Source: Actinoplanes subtropicus (lineage in GTDB: Bacteria > Actinomycetota > Actinomycetes > Mycobacteriales > Micromonosporaceae). From it: DNA of 10,223 bases. The stretch is taken from contig NZ_JOJL01000080.1 in assembly GCF_000721705.1 (NCBI RefSeq), forward strand, positions 1 to 10,223, given 5' to 3'. The position numbers and the translations under genes are program-made. Below, one piece after another: positions 1 to 7,810 of the stretch. A model generated the notes under the pieces. It ran no database searches, had not been told where the DNA came from, and saw only the letters and a list, made by a program, of their open reading frames with translations. The stretch's first letter is position 1. Every line of letters starts with the position of its first letter.

Positions 1-368
1 TGGACGCGTCGATGTCCCCATCGCGGATTCTGTCGGGCGAGACGGCGGACCAGGTCGCGGATCTCGTCGCTGACCGGCGGCCGGCCCGCCTTGCGGGGAC
101 GGGTCCAGTGGCGGCGCAGCAGCCGCCGGTGCCAGCCGAGCAGGGTGGCTGGGGTGACCAGCCGATGGGCCCGGACCGGGGTGGGTAGCAGCCGGGCCAG
201 GCCGGACAGGACGGCCCGGTCCGGCCAGGACAACCGGGGCCGGCCGTTGAGCTGCCGCCGCAGCACCGCCACCTCGTGACGCAGCACGAGGACCTCCGCC
301 AGCAGCGCGCTGTCGCTACGGGCCAGCAACCCGAGAGCGCCGACCAGCCGGATCATCATCAAGTACAC
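1..368 (-). CDS. Integrase-core (rve-type) transposase, 5' part, runs off the left edge
   Basis: A continuous reading frame on the minus strand starts near 368 and has no stop down to base 1, so only about the first 122 residues are visible. I chose GTG at 368-366 because the protein then begins [15 protein letters not shown], matching the usual start of this actinobacterial transposase family; ATGs at 359 and 356 are alternatives. Readable family landmarks are [45 protein letters not shown], a basic RPRKAGRPP linker, and [22 protein letters not shown], the helix-turn-helix just before the catalytic rve domain of IS3/IS481-like transposases. The DDE residues lie outside the window. The product would cut and join ends of its own insertion sequence. 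It sits in the same orientation as the transposase fragment at 408-659, apparently inserted into it. Family level is fairly sure; the exact IS group and whether the gene is intact are unknown. Confidence 0.75.
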   Translation of the reverse strand, partial: MYLMMIRLVGALGLLARSDSALLAEVLVLRHEVAVLRRQLNGRPRLSWPDRAVLSGLARLLPTPVRAHRLVTPATLLGWHRRLLRRHWTRPRKAGRPPVSDEIRDLVRRLARQNPRWGHRRV

Positions 369-388
369 CAGCCGAGTACACCAGCCGA
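363..388. repeat. 13-bp perfect tandem duplication (two copies)
   Basis: The 13-mer gtacaccagccga occurs twice back to back (363-375 and 376-388). It covers the GTG start of the leftward transposase gene and the bases just upstream, so a copy of the start region lies upstream in another frame (13 is not a multiple of 3). Replication slippage is the simplest origin. It may alter translation initiation of the transposase, but that is inference. Confidence 0.8.
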
Positions 389-407
389 ACCGCCATACCG
401 ATGATCC

Positions 408-659
408 TCAACGCCAACCCGAAAATCCCAGCTCCAGTTGGTGCAGCACCGTTCGCGGTAACCGGTGCAGCAGGGCCGCCAGCCAGGCCCGGTCGGCCGG
501 GGTGAACCGGACCCGGTCGCCTCCGAGTTGCCGTTCGAGCACCATGACCTGGTGACGTAAGGCAAGGATCTCGGCGTCCTTGTCACGGCCGCTCATCGGC
601 AACAGCCGCAGCAATGCGAGGGCGTTGGTCACACCGAGGTAGGCCAGCCGCAGCAACAC
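408..659 (-). pseudogene. N-terminal remnant of an integrase-core transposase
   Basis: An 83-codon minus-strand frame begins at GTG 659-657 with MLLRLAYLGVTNALALL and continues RDKDAEILALRHQVMVLERQ and VRFTPADRAWLAALLHRLP, the conserved N-terminus of a common actinobacterial integrase-core transposase normally of about 350 or more residues. Resemblance ends after TVLHQL (about position 435). The frame then runs through unrelated codons to a TGA at 410-408. The HTH, rve domain and DDE triad are absent, so it cannot encode an active transposase. The break at about 434 is followed by the start region of the second transposase in the same orientation, which suggests that the latter's insertion sequence landed here and separated this gene from its 3' part. 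That part, if it survives, would lie left of the window. The family reading comes from recalled consensus, not a search. Confidence 0.75.
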
Positions 660-1089
660 AACCCATCATCCTCGCGGAGCACCCTGCATCGAGCATCGCC
701 GAGGTCCGATCACCGAAACCAGTCCGGGTCCCCTCCTGCCCACGTCGGCAATCGGGATGGCTGTGACCAGGGCGGATGAGGTTTTCGGCACCCGCACGGT
801 TCGTCTGCCAGTCTCCTTGTGACGTGAGGCCGTTTGAGCTGCCTCGACGGCTGACCGGCCGGAACTGTTGGCTGAGCATGCCAAGGGCATTAGGGACAGC
901 GAATGTCTGGATCCATCACTGACCGGGCTATTTGGCTGCCATAGGACTATTTGATCCGTTAGAGCACCTATTCGACGTGACTAGAATCTCATTCCTTACA
1001 GTCGTTTCTCAGACTTGTTTAACTACTCCTCCAGCTTCAGGTGCGTCTGGCTCCTTTGCCGGTGCGCGAAATACGGGGGAAGGAACGAC
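660..1089. other. Gene-poor interval upstream of the RHS gene
   Basis: No convincing gene is seen here. Short open frames on both strands have poor codon character and no recognisable domain. The left part (660 to about 720) is probably the 5' end of the insertion sequence whose transposase remnant lies at 408-659. The right part, from about 890, is noticeably more AT-rich than the flanking genes, as expected for a promoter and leader region. No tRNA, riboswitch or strong hairpin was recognised. Confidence 0.55.
959..987 (+). promoter_or_regulatory. Weak sigma70-like promoter candidate for the RHS gene
   Basis: A good -10 hexamer, tagaat (982-987, five of six to TATAAT), lies in the AT-rich stretch about 100 nt before the chosen RHS start. 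A hexamer at 17-bp spacing (ttagag, 959-964) matches the -35 consensus poorly. Actinomycete promoters often have weak -35 boxes, so this is plausible but unproven. Confidence 0.25.
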
Positions 1090-1092
1090 GTG
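1075..1092 (+). promoter_or_regulatory. Ribosome binding site that decides the RHS start (GTG 1090)
   Basis: The purine run gggggaagga (1075-1084) lies five bases before GTG at 1090-1092. This is a far better context than the upstream in-frame TTG at 1015, which would place 25 cysteine-containing residues ahead of an otherwise normal signal peptide. It fixes the start at 1090. Confidence 0.65.
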
Positions 1093-4000
1093 TCACCGTT
1101 CCATCGACGATCGCTGCTGTTTGGCGTACCGGGCAGGCCTCGACCAAGTTCGTGGGCAACGAGGATCGCGAGTTTCACGGTCGCGGTGCTCGCCGCTAAC
1201 TTTCTTCAAGCCAGTCCGGCTGACGCGGCTGTGGACGACAACGCGAGCAAGCCGAGCTGCCCGGCTTCGCGGCCGGACGAGGCTGCTGCGCTGGTGACGG
1301 CGCGGATCTGCGGCGGCCAGGTAAAGATCGACAGCCAGACGAGCGAGTATGACGAGGGTTGGGCCCAGCCGAACGGGCAGGTGAACTGGGAGCACTACTA
1401 CCGGCCGGTGCGGATCGAACGCGACAACTCGTGGATTCCGGTGGACACCACCCTCTCGATCCAGCCCGACGGCTCGATCAAGCCCGCAGCGACTGCGGTA
1501 GGGCTGAGCTTCTCCGGCGGCGGCACGGGATCGATGGTGACCATCACTGAGTCCGGCGACACGATGCGGGTCGGGTCGCCACTCGGCAGCCTGCCTGCTC
1601 CCGTGCTGGCCGGCAACACCGCCACGTACCCGGAGGTGTTGCCTGGCGTCGACATGCAGTTGCAGGCCGACGTCGACGGCTACGCTGAAGTCCTGGTGGT
1701 CAAGGACCGGGCGGCGGCGGCCAACCCGAAGCTGGCTACGCTGCAGTTTCCGGTCGCCACCACCGGGCTGACCTTGTCGGCCGACAGCGGCGGCAACCTG
1801 CGTGCGACAGACGCCAAGGGCACGGTGAAGCTCGCGGGAAACGCCCCGGAGATGTGGGACTCCTCCGCGAAGACCGCCTCGCCGGCACCGTCGCCGCTCG
1901 CGCAGGGCTTGCTCGGCCGTAGCGAGAAACTGGCTACCAAAGTGGCGAAGTCCAGCGCGACGAACTCCAGCGTGACGAACTCCAGCATCGCGGTGACACC
2001 GGACGCGGCGATGCTCGACGACGCAAACACGGTGTACCCGGTGTACATCGACCCGGGAGCGACGGCGACCCGCTCGGCGTGGACGAAGGTCAACTCGAAC
2101 AACCCGACGACGTCATACTGGAACTCGACCGGTACCGCGCAGGTCGGCGGCACCAACGTGTCGAACAACAAATACCGGTCGTTCTTCGATCTCAACGTCG
2201 GCGCGACCCCGGTCGCCGGGAAGTACATCATCGACGCGGACTTCCACATCACCCAGCAGTACAGCCTGTACTGCGAGTCGCACCCGGTGGAGCTATGGTC
2301 GACCACCTACGCCGGCTCGGCCACGACTTGGAACGCCCAGCCGACCTGGTCCACCAAACAGGGCAGCGTGACCTCACTGGCTGGTTGTGACAGCTCGCAC
2401 CCCGGTGCCGCGATCTCGTTCGACGTGACCGGACATGTTCAGGCAGCGGCGGACGGTTCCTGGTCGGACCTGACCTACGGGCTGCGCGCCCCGTCGACGG
2501 ACGAGACGGGGCTGCGCTCGTACAAGGAGTTCAACAACAACCCGTATGTGACGATCAGTTACACCGCGTACCCGACGATCACCAGTAAGGGCACCGTACC
2601 CGGGGTGGCGTGCGCGACCGGATCGAGCCGGCCGTACATCAGCACGGCTACCCCGACGCTGCGGGTGCGGGTCACCGACCCGGAAGGCGGGTCGGTACGC
2701 CCGGAGATCGAGTGGGACACCCTGGCGGGAGCGAAGATCGGCAGCGCGCAGCCACTTCCCGGCGCCGCCTCCGGCTCTCTGTTCGGCACCGCCGTCCCGG
2801 CCGGGGCGTTCACTGACGGCACCAGCTACTCCTGGAAAGCCCGCGGCTTCGACAGCGTCGCCTGGGGGCCATGGGCCAGCCCCTGCGAGTTCACCATCGA
2901 CGCCACCGCACCGTCGGCACCACCCACGGTCGCCTCGACGGTCTATCCTGCTGGCGCTTGGGCGGGGGCGGCGAACACCGCCGGCACCTTTACCTTCGGC
3001 GCGGCCGGGATATCGGACGTGTCGACCTACCTGTACGGCCTGGACAGCAACCCGCCGACGAACACGGTGAGCCCGACGGCTCTGGGGGGCTCGGCGAGCG
3101 TGTCGCTTACTCCGACCACGGAGGGCCAGCACACCCTGTATGTGCAGAGCGTCGACCGGGCGGGCAACGAATCTGCCGTGACGCCCTACAGTTTCTACGC
3201 GGGCAACGGCAGCCTCACCAGCCCCCCTTCAGGATCTGTACTCGCGAGCCAGACGAGCCTGGTCAGCGTGGCGCAGTCTAGCGCGACCGGCGTCACCTAC
3301 CAGTGGCGGCGCGGTGACGCTGACACCTGGGCCACCGTTCCCGCCGCAGACGTCACGACGGCGGCGGGCGGCACAGCGGTGACGTGGCCGTTCGCGGGCA
3401 CCAGCGGGCAATTCGCCGCACTGAACTGGAACATCGCCAAGACCCTGAACGACGCCGAGGCCGGCGCAGACGCACTGCCAGGACCGCTGCAGATCCGCGC
3501 CCAGTTCAACAACGGCACCGTCTCTAACGGAAACGGCGTTGTCTTTGACCCAAACAAGGCATCGGCCCAGTCCACCGAAGTCGGACCCGGATCGGTTAAT
3601 CTGGTCACTGGCAACTTCAACATTGCTATGAGCGACGTCTCGCTGGATTCCTACGACTCTGACCCAGCGCTGGGCAGGTCGTTCAACAGCCGCCAGGCGG
3701 CCGTATTCGACTCGACCCATATGTTCGGGCCGGGATGGCTATCGTCTACCGTCGTCGATGCCGCCGAGGCGCCGTTCACATCGCTGTTCGTGGCAGGGTC
3801 ACTCGTCACAGTAGGCATGCCGGACGGCTCAACAATCGGCTTCACTCAGAAGACCAGCACCACATTCACGTCCCAAGTCGGATATGAAGCTCTAACTCTC
3901 ACCTACACTGCCGGTCAATACAAACTGGCCGACCAGGAAGGTAACGTCGTTATCTTCAGTCACGCCACAGGGGCGCAGGCCAGCGTGTATAACCCGACCG

Positions 4001-7000
4001 CGGTGACCAAGCCCGGAGCCAGCGACAGCATGACTGTGTCTTGGCAGGCCGCCACTGTCGATGGCGTCACAGTCACCCGACCCACACAGATCTTGGCTCC
4101 TCTACCGGCCGGTGTGTCGGACTGCGCAAACCCGGTCAAGGGCTGCAGGGCGCTAACATTCACCTACGCATCCACGACGACAGCGACGGCGACGGCGAAC
4201 GGTGACTTCACGGGCCGAGTCAAGACGGTCTCGCTCGTCGCATGGGACCCCGCCAGCAACGCGATGAAGACCATCGACGTCTCGGCGTACCTCTATGACG
4301 GGACTGGTCGGCTTGCCGCCCAATGGGATCCTCGGCTGGACAACGGAACAGCGCATCTCTGGAACACCTACACGTACAACACCGACGGAACACTGGCGGC
4401 CATCACACCGGTCAGCCAGTCCAGCGACAATCCGAGTCCGGTTCCGTCCTGGCAGCTGACCTACACGACGGTTCCGGGCGACGCCGGCGCAGGACGACTG
4501 GCCACTGTCTCACGCTCGGCCCTGTCAGCAGGAACGGCGACGACCACCGTCGTCTACAACGTCCCCCTGACCGTTTCCGCGGGTGGCCCTTACGACATGG
4601 GTGCTTCGGCAACCGCAGCCTGGGGAGAATACGAGCAGCCCACCCAAGCCACCGCGATCTTCCCGCCCACTCAGGTGCCAGACGGCAATCAGAGCAATGG
4701 CACCCTGCCCGGCAGCTGGACCAAGGCTCAAATCGCCTACATGAACGCCAACGGCCGACGGGTCAATAGCGTCACACCCGGCGGAAACATCGCCACATCC
4801 TGGTACGACGCGCGTGGCAAAACCATTCGCGAACTCGATGCCCCGAACCGTGTGAGGGCACTGAGCCAGGACGAGCAGAAGACCTTCAACATGAACGGTG
4901 CTCAGCTGGCCAACGCGCTGTCGAGCCAAACCATCTACAGCGCCGACGGCACCCGGGTCCTGTCCAACTGGAGCCCGTACCACAACCTCACCTTGGCCAA
5001 CGGAACCGCCGTCCTCGGCCGCGATGTCACCGACAATCAATATGACCAGGGCGCGCCCAACGGGACCTGCCCCTGCGGTCAGGTCACCACGACCGTTGAC
5101 TCCGTCCTGTATTGGAACGGAGGCATCCCCAACGTGGGAACGCTCGTGACCAACGCGGACGCTCACACCACGACCACCGCCTACGACTGGTCTCTCCGCC
5201 AGCCTCTGAAAGTCATCACTGACCCGGGAGGTCTGGCGCTCACGACTACCTACACCTACGACCCGGTCTCCGGGGAAGTCGCCGCCGAAACCGCACCCGG
5301 TGGCGGAACAACAACAAACACACCCTCGACAACCACCACCGTCTACTACACCACTGCAGCGAACTCCACCTACCCGGCATGCGGTGGGCACCCCGAGTGG
5401 GCCAACTTGGTCTGCCGCACAGGCCCCGGCGGCCAGCCGGGCAGTGGGCCAGAGGTTCCTGCCACGGTGACTACCTACAACCTCTACAACGACCCGACCT
5501 CCGTGACCGAGTCCACCTCCAGCGGCACACTGCGAACCACCAGCTACACCTACGACAACGCCGGACGGCAACTGACCCAATCGATCGTCGGAGCAAGCGG
5601 CACCGGCGCCGCTATCCCCACCCAACGCAACGTTTACGACCCGACCAACGGAAACCTCGTTCACGTACAGTCGATCGATACCTCCGGCAACGTCACCGCG
5701 CAAACCACGACCGCGTACGACGCGCTCGACCGCGTGACAACGTATACAGACACCGACGGCGCGCAATCGACCAGAACCTACGACGTCCTGGGGCGTCCGG
5801 TGAGCCAAGCCGACGGCGCCCAATCCCGCACGATCAGCTACGACACCGACGGTGAAAACCGGGGACTTCCCACCAAGATCACCGACGGGCAAGCCGGCAC
5901 CATCAGCGCCACCTACACGGCCGACGGGAAGATAGCCAGCGAGGCATGGCCGAACGGCATCCTCGTCACCTACCGCTACGAATCCGGGGTGCTGACCGGC
6001 AAGACCTACACGAAAACGAACTGCGGACAAGCCGACTGCACCCTCGACGATGAAACCGCCTCCATCGGGCAAGGCCGAACCATCGCGGAGGTCGAGGGAT
6101 CCTTCCAAGTCAGCTCCTACAGCTATGACGCCGACAAGCGTCTGGTCAACACCACCTCACGTTCACTCGGCACCTGCTTCAACCGGGCGTACGGATTCGG
6201 CAGCGACGCGGCCGGACGAGCCAGCGACCGCACCAGCCTCACCGTCTACGGCCCGGCCAGCGACGGCAGCTGCCAGACCACGACGGCCCAGTCGAACACA
6301 ACGTGGACCTACGACACCGCCGACCGGGTCACCAGCACCGGCTACACATACGACAGCCTCGGCCGCACCACCACCGTGCCCGCCGCGGACACACAAACCC
6401 CGGCCGGCGGCAACCTCACAGCCACCTACGACGTCAACGACCTGGTCCGCACCCTCAAACAAGGCAGCAACACGGCGGCAACATACAACCTCGACGTCGA
6501 CAACCAGCGCATCCGCAGCTGGACCGACACGAACGGCGCCACACACACCAACCACTACAGCGGAACAGCCGACAGCCCCGCATGGACAGACAGCGGCACG
6601 GCCGGCTCCCAACGCAACATCACCGGCCTATCCGGACTCATCGCCGTATCGAGCAACACCTCCAACATCGCCTGGGAACTCACCGACCTGCGCGGCAGCA
6701 TCATCGCGACAGTCAACAACAACGACGTCGGCATCAACTCATCCTCGATCACCGACGAATACGGTGTCCTCAACAACAAGGACCAGGTCGGCGTCAATCG
6801 CTACGCCTGGCTCGGGGGTAAACAACGGGCAGCCGACAACCCGGACGGCATCATCCTCATGGGTGTCCGCCTCTACAATCCCGTCACCGGCCGATTCCTC
6901 AGCGTCGACCCCGTGCCGGGCGGCAACGCGAACCCGTACGACTACGTCACCGGTAACCCCGTCAACAACAACGACCTCGACGGCAGGCGTTCTTACAAAA

Positions 7001-7335
7001 GGTGGACGACCTGGCATTGGTGGGGTGCGGTGATGCACTTCACGTTCACAAAAAACATGACTAAGACCTTTTACGAAGACGGTCAATCCGGGATTATCCC
7101 TTGGATGGTTGATCTCTCGATCTGTGGTGTCGTAACGTGGGCCTTCACGGCCGGCGCGGGAGTCGGGTGCGGAGTATTCATGGCATTCCACACCACCTGG
7201 GCGATCCATGAAGTCAACGCAGCCCACGTAAACGACACCTGCTTCGAGTTCGAGGTGATCTTCAACTGGACCCACTCTCAACCGTTCACGTACGCATTTG
7301 GAACTCGTCATGGAAGGCACTGTGTTGAAAGGTAG
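1090..7335 (+). CDS. Secreted RHS/YD-repeat protein with polymorphic C-terminal toxin tip
   Basis: The 2081-residue product starts at GTG 1090 and has a signal peptide: basic RR/R residues, a hydrophobic run at about 26-40, and likely cleavage after ADA (residue 46) or A47. A DNRLRE-type adhesive module follows at about 325-492 (SFFDLNV, WNAQPTW, LRSYKEFNNNPYVTI). Ig/FN3-like modules lie at about 510-715 and an RHS leader starts at about 832 (GPGSVNLVTGNFNI). YD repeats run from about 1067 to 1825 (YDGTGRL, YDNAGRQ, YDVLGRP, YDSLGRT). The RHS core signature follows: DLRGSI (1866), LYNPVTGRFLSVDP (1928-1941) and NPYDYVTGNP, ending in NDLDG at 1965. In known RHS proteins the YD region forms a hollow shell around the toxin, and the core motif marks release of the tip. 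Here 116 residues follow DLDG. A small membrane protein gene begins 14 nt after the stop codon. No type VI secretion genes are seen; export by Sec/Tat is suggested. Architecture is sure; antibacterial function is inferred. Confidence 0.92.
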   Translation: MSPFHRRSLLFGVPGRPRPSSWATRIASFTVAVLAANFLQASPADAAVDDNASKPSCPASRPDEAAALVTARICGGQVKIDSQTSEYDEGWAQPNGQVNWEHYYRPVRIERDNSWIPVDTTLSIQPDGSIKPAATAVGLSFSGGGTGSMVTITESGDTMRVGSPLGSLPAPVLAGNTATYPEVLPGVDMQLQADVDGYAEVLVVKDRAAAANPKLATLQFPVATTGLTLSADSGGNLRATDAKGTVKLAGNAPEMWDSSAKTASPAPSPLAQGLLGRSEKLATKVAKSSATNSSVTNSSIAVTPDAAMLDDANTVYPVYIDPGATATRSAWTKVNSNNPTTSYWNSTGTAQVGGTNVSNNKYRSFFDLNVGATPVAGKYIIDADFHITQQYSLYCESHPVELWSTTYAGSATTWNAQPTWSTKQGSVTSLAGCDSSHPGAAISFDVTGHVQAAADGSWSDLTYGLRAPSTDETGLRSYKEFNNNPYVTISYTAYPTITSKGTVPGVACATGSSRPYISTATPTLRVRVTDPEGGSVRPEIEWDTLAGAKIGSAQPLPGAASGSLFGTAVPAGAFTDGTSYSWKARGFDSVAWGPWASPCEFTIDATAPSAPPTVASTVYPAGAWAGAANTAGTFTFGAAGISDVSTYLYGLDSNPPTNTVSPTALGGSASVSLTPTTEGQHTLYVQSVDRAGNESAVTPYSFYAGNGSLTSPPSGSVLASQTSLVSVAQSSATGVTYQWRRGDADTWATVPAADVTTAAGGTAVTWPFAGTSGQFAALNWNIAKTLNDAEAGADALPGPLQIRAQFNNGTVSNGNGVVFDPNKASAQSTEVGPGSVNLVTGNFNIAMSDVSLDSYDSDPALGRSFNSRQAAVFDSTHMFGPGWLSSTVVDAAEAPFTSLFVAGSLVTVGMPDGSTIGFTQKTSTTFTSQVGYEALTLTYTAGQYKLADQEGNVVIFSHATGAQASVYNPTAVTKPGASDSMTVSWQAATVDGVTVTRPTQILAPLPAGVSDCANPVKGCRALTFTYASTTTATATANGDFTGRVKTVSLVAWDPASNAMKTIDVSAYLYDGTGRLAAQWDPRLDNGTAHLWNTYTYNTDGTLAAITPVSQSSDNPSPVPSWQLTYTTVPGDAGAGRLATVSRSALSAGTATTTVVYNVPLTVSAGGPYDMGASATAAWGEYEQPTQATAIFPPTQVPDGNQSNGTLPGSWTKAQIAYMNANGRRVNSVTPGGNIATSWYDARGKTIRELDAPNRVRALSQDEQKTFNMNGAQLANALSSQTIYSADGTRVLSNWSPYHNLTLANGTAVLGRDVTDNQYDQGAPNGTCPCGQVTTTVDSVLYWNGGIPNVGTLVTNADAHTTTTAYDWSLRQPLKVITDPGGLALTTTYTYDPVSGEVAAETAPGGGTTTNTPSTTTTVYYTTAANSTYPACGGHPEWANLVCRTGPGGQPGSGPEVPATVTTYNLYNDPTSVTESTSSGTLRTTSYTYDNAGRQLTQSIVGASGTGAAIPTQRNVYDPTNGNLVHVQSIDTSGNVTAQTTTAYDALDRVTTYTDTDGAQSTRTYDVLGRPVSQADGAQSRTISYDTDGENRGLPTKITDGQAGTISATYTADGKIASEAWPNGILVTYRYESGVLTGKTYTKTNCGQADCTLDDETASIGQGRTIAEVEGSFQVSSYSYDADKRLVNTTSRSLGTCFNRAYGFGSDAAGRASDRTSLTVYGPASDGSCQTTTAQSNTTWTYDTADRVTSTGYTYDSLGRTTTVPAADTQTPAGGNLTATYDVNDLVRTLKQGSNTAATYNLDVDNQRIRSWTDTNGATHTNHYSGTADSPAWTDSGTAGSQRNITGLSGLIAVSSNTSNIAWELTDLRGSIIATVNNNDVGINSSSITDEYGVLNNKDQVGVNRYAWLGGKQRAADNPDGIILMGVRLYNPVTGRFLSVDPVPGGNANPYDYVTGNPVNNNDLDGRRSYKRWTTWHWWGAVMHFTFTKNMTKTFYEDGQSGIIPWMVDLSICGVVTWAFTAGAGVGCGVFMAFHTTWAIHEVNAAHVNDTCFEFEVIFNWTHSQPFTYAFGTRHGRHCVER
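1957..1986 (+). repeat. 15-bp tandem repeat in an RHS linker
   Basis: Two in-frame copies of a 15-mer (gcgacgaactccagc, then gtgacgaactccagc) differ at one base and encode ATNSS-VTNSS at residues 290-299. They lie in a Ser/Thr/Ala-rich linker between the N-terminal region and the DNRLRE module. Length variation between strains would be expected. Confidence 0.7.
6985..7332 (+). other. C-terminal toxin tip of the RHS protein (residues 1966-2081)
   Basis: This segment follows the DLDG core motif, where RHS proteins carry exchangeable effector domains. It opens with an aromatic and basic stretch (YKRWTTWHWWGAVMHF, 1969-1984). A hydrophobic, glycine-rich centre follows at about 2002-2039 (IIPWMVDLSICGVVTWAF, then AGAGVGCGVFMAF). 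It ends in a soluble-looking tail with further aromatic and histidine residues. Cysteines lie at 2012, 2027, 2051 and 2078. No HNH, deaminase, ADP-ribosyltransferase or protease motif is visible; HEVNAAH at 2040 has the wrong spacing for an HExxH metalloprotease. A membrane-active or pore-forming role is the simplest reading, but it is inference. Base composition falls to about 54% GC (hand count, 7021-7320) against 65% in a sample of the YD region (6301-6360), consistent with a separately acquired tip. Confidence 0.6.
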
Positions 7336-7349
7336 GCGGGCGATTATCA

Positions 7350-7610
7350 ATGACCTCATTTGAAAGGAGCTGGCTCGAAGTCCCCATCATTGCCGCTGCC
7401 TGGGCCGCACTCCTCATCTGGGGAATCCGGGGACGGGCGGTAAACAAAGGGCTCGCTTGGCCTGGTGCCGTCCTCTTCGGCGCCGGCAGCGGCCTACTCA
7501 TCCCAGCGCTCAATGGCCATAACCGCACGCCGCTAATAGTCGCTGCGGCGATCACGATGGCAGTAGGTGCCCTTCTTTACGTTTGCGCACTGATCATGCG
7601 ACGAGTCTGA
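7350..7610 (+). CDS. Small three-helix membrane protein, candidate immunity protein
   Basis: The 86-residue protein starts at ATG 7350, 14 nt after the RHS stop codon, with a modest purine-rich site (ggcggg, 7335-7340) ten bases upstream. A stronger aaaggag at about 7364 lies inside the gene with no usable start after it. Three hydrophobic segments are visible: about 11-26 (VPIIAAAWAALLIWGI), 35-53 (GLAWPGAVLFGAGSGLLIPAL) and 61-82 (PLIVAAAITMAVGALLYVCALI). A basic loop (RGRAVNK) lies between the first two, and the protein ends in RRV. There is no signal-peptide cleavage motif and no enzymatic motif. I do not recognise the family. Position directly behind a variable RHS tip, tight spacing suggesting coupled translation, and a hairpin just downstream make an immunity protein protecting the producer's membrane the best guess. 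An accessory export or anchoring role is the alternative. The gene itself is fairly sure; the role is inferred. Confidence 0.72.
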   Translation: MTSFERSWLEVPIIAAAWAALLIWGIRGRAVNKGLAWPGAVLFGAGSGLLIPALNGHNRTPLIVAAAITMAVGALLYVCALIMRRV

Positions 7611-7618
7611 ACCAATGC

Positions 7619-7659
7619 TGCCCGGTAGCCGCCCAACCAAAACGAGCGGCTACCGGGCA
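7619..7659 (+). terminator. Strong hairpin terminator behind the RHS/membrane-protein pair
   Basis: A perfect 14-bp inverted repeat (tgcccggtagccgc, 7619-7632, with gcggctaccgggca, 7646-7659) encloses a 13-nt loop and begins 8 nt after the stop codon of the membrane protein. No real T-run follows (only ctttgttcc a few bases on), which is common for actinomycete terminators. It marks the end of the two-gene operon and separates it from the mobile elements to the right. Confidence 0.8.
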
Positions 7660-7733
7660 TCACGACCGTCTTTGTTCCTCGCCCAAGCCTCTGCAAGGTC
7701 TTAGCGCCTACCGGCGGGGTCTGTCAAGAAAAC

Positions 7734-7754
7734 GGCTCTGGCGCAGAAACGGTG
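7734..7754 (+). repeat. Candidate left terminal repeat of the ISL3-family element
   Basis: The stretch ggctctggcgcagaaacggt starts with the GGCTCT often seen at ISL3-family ends and lies 57-77 bp before the transposase fragment. Its right-hand partner would be accctgcg-type complement beyond the truncation and is not found in this window. The call rests on position and the first few bases only. The rest of 7660-7810 holds nothing recognisable. Confidence 0.4.
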
Positions 7755-7810
7755 GTCCACCCGCCGTCCTATGTGGCTGGACGCCTGCGGGATCATGACG
7801 CTCGTGCGAC

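Noticed and set aside
932..1297. 121-codon plus-strand frame overlapping the RHS start
   Set aside because: No domain, no ribosome binding site, and it overlaps the signal peptide coding region in another frame.
4525..6108. Long open frame on the minus strand (527 codons) opposite the YD-repeat region
   Set aside because: Val/Gly/Arg-rich with no domain; it is the antisense shadow of GC-rich repetitive RHS coding sequence, which fully explains the lack of stops.
6050..7033. 327-codon plus-strand frame inside the RHS gene
   Set aside because: Thr/Pro/Ser/Arg-only composition typical of a shifted frame of high-GC coding DNA; the RHS frame carries the recognisable core motifs.
7090..7100. Palindrome gggattatccc resembling the TTATCCCGA element end
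   Set aside because: It lies inside the tip coding sequence, is short, and has no boundary or partner; chance similarity.
7207..7227. HEVNAAH in the tip as a zinc metalloprotease motif
   Set aside because: Spacing is HExxxxH, not HExxH, and no third ligand pattern is visible.
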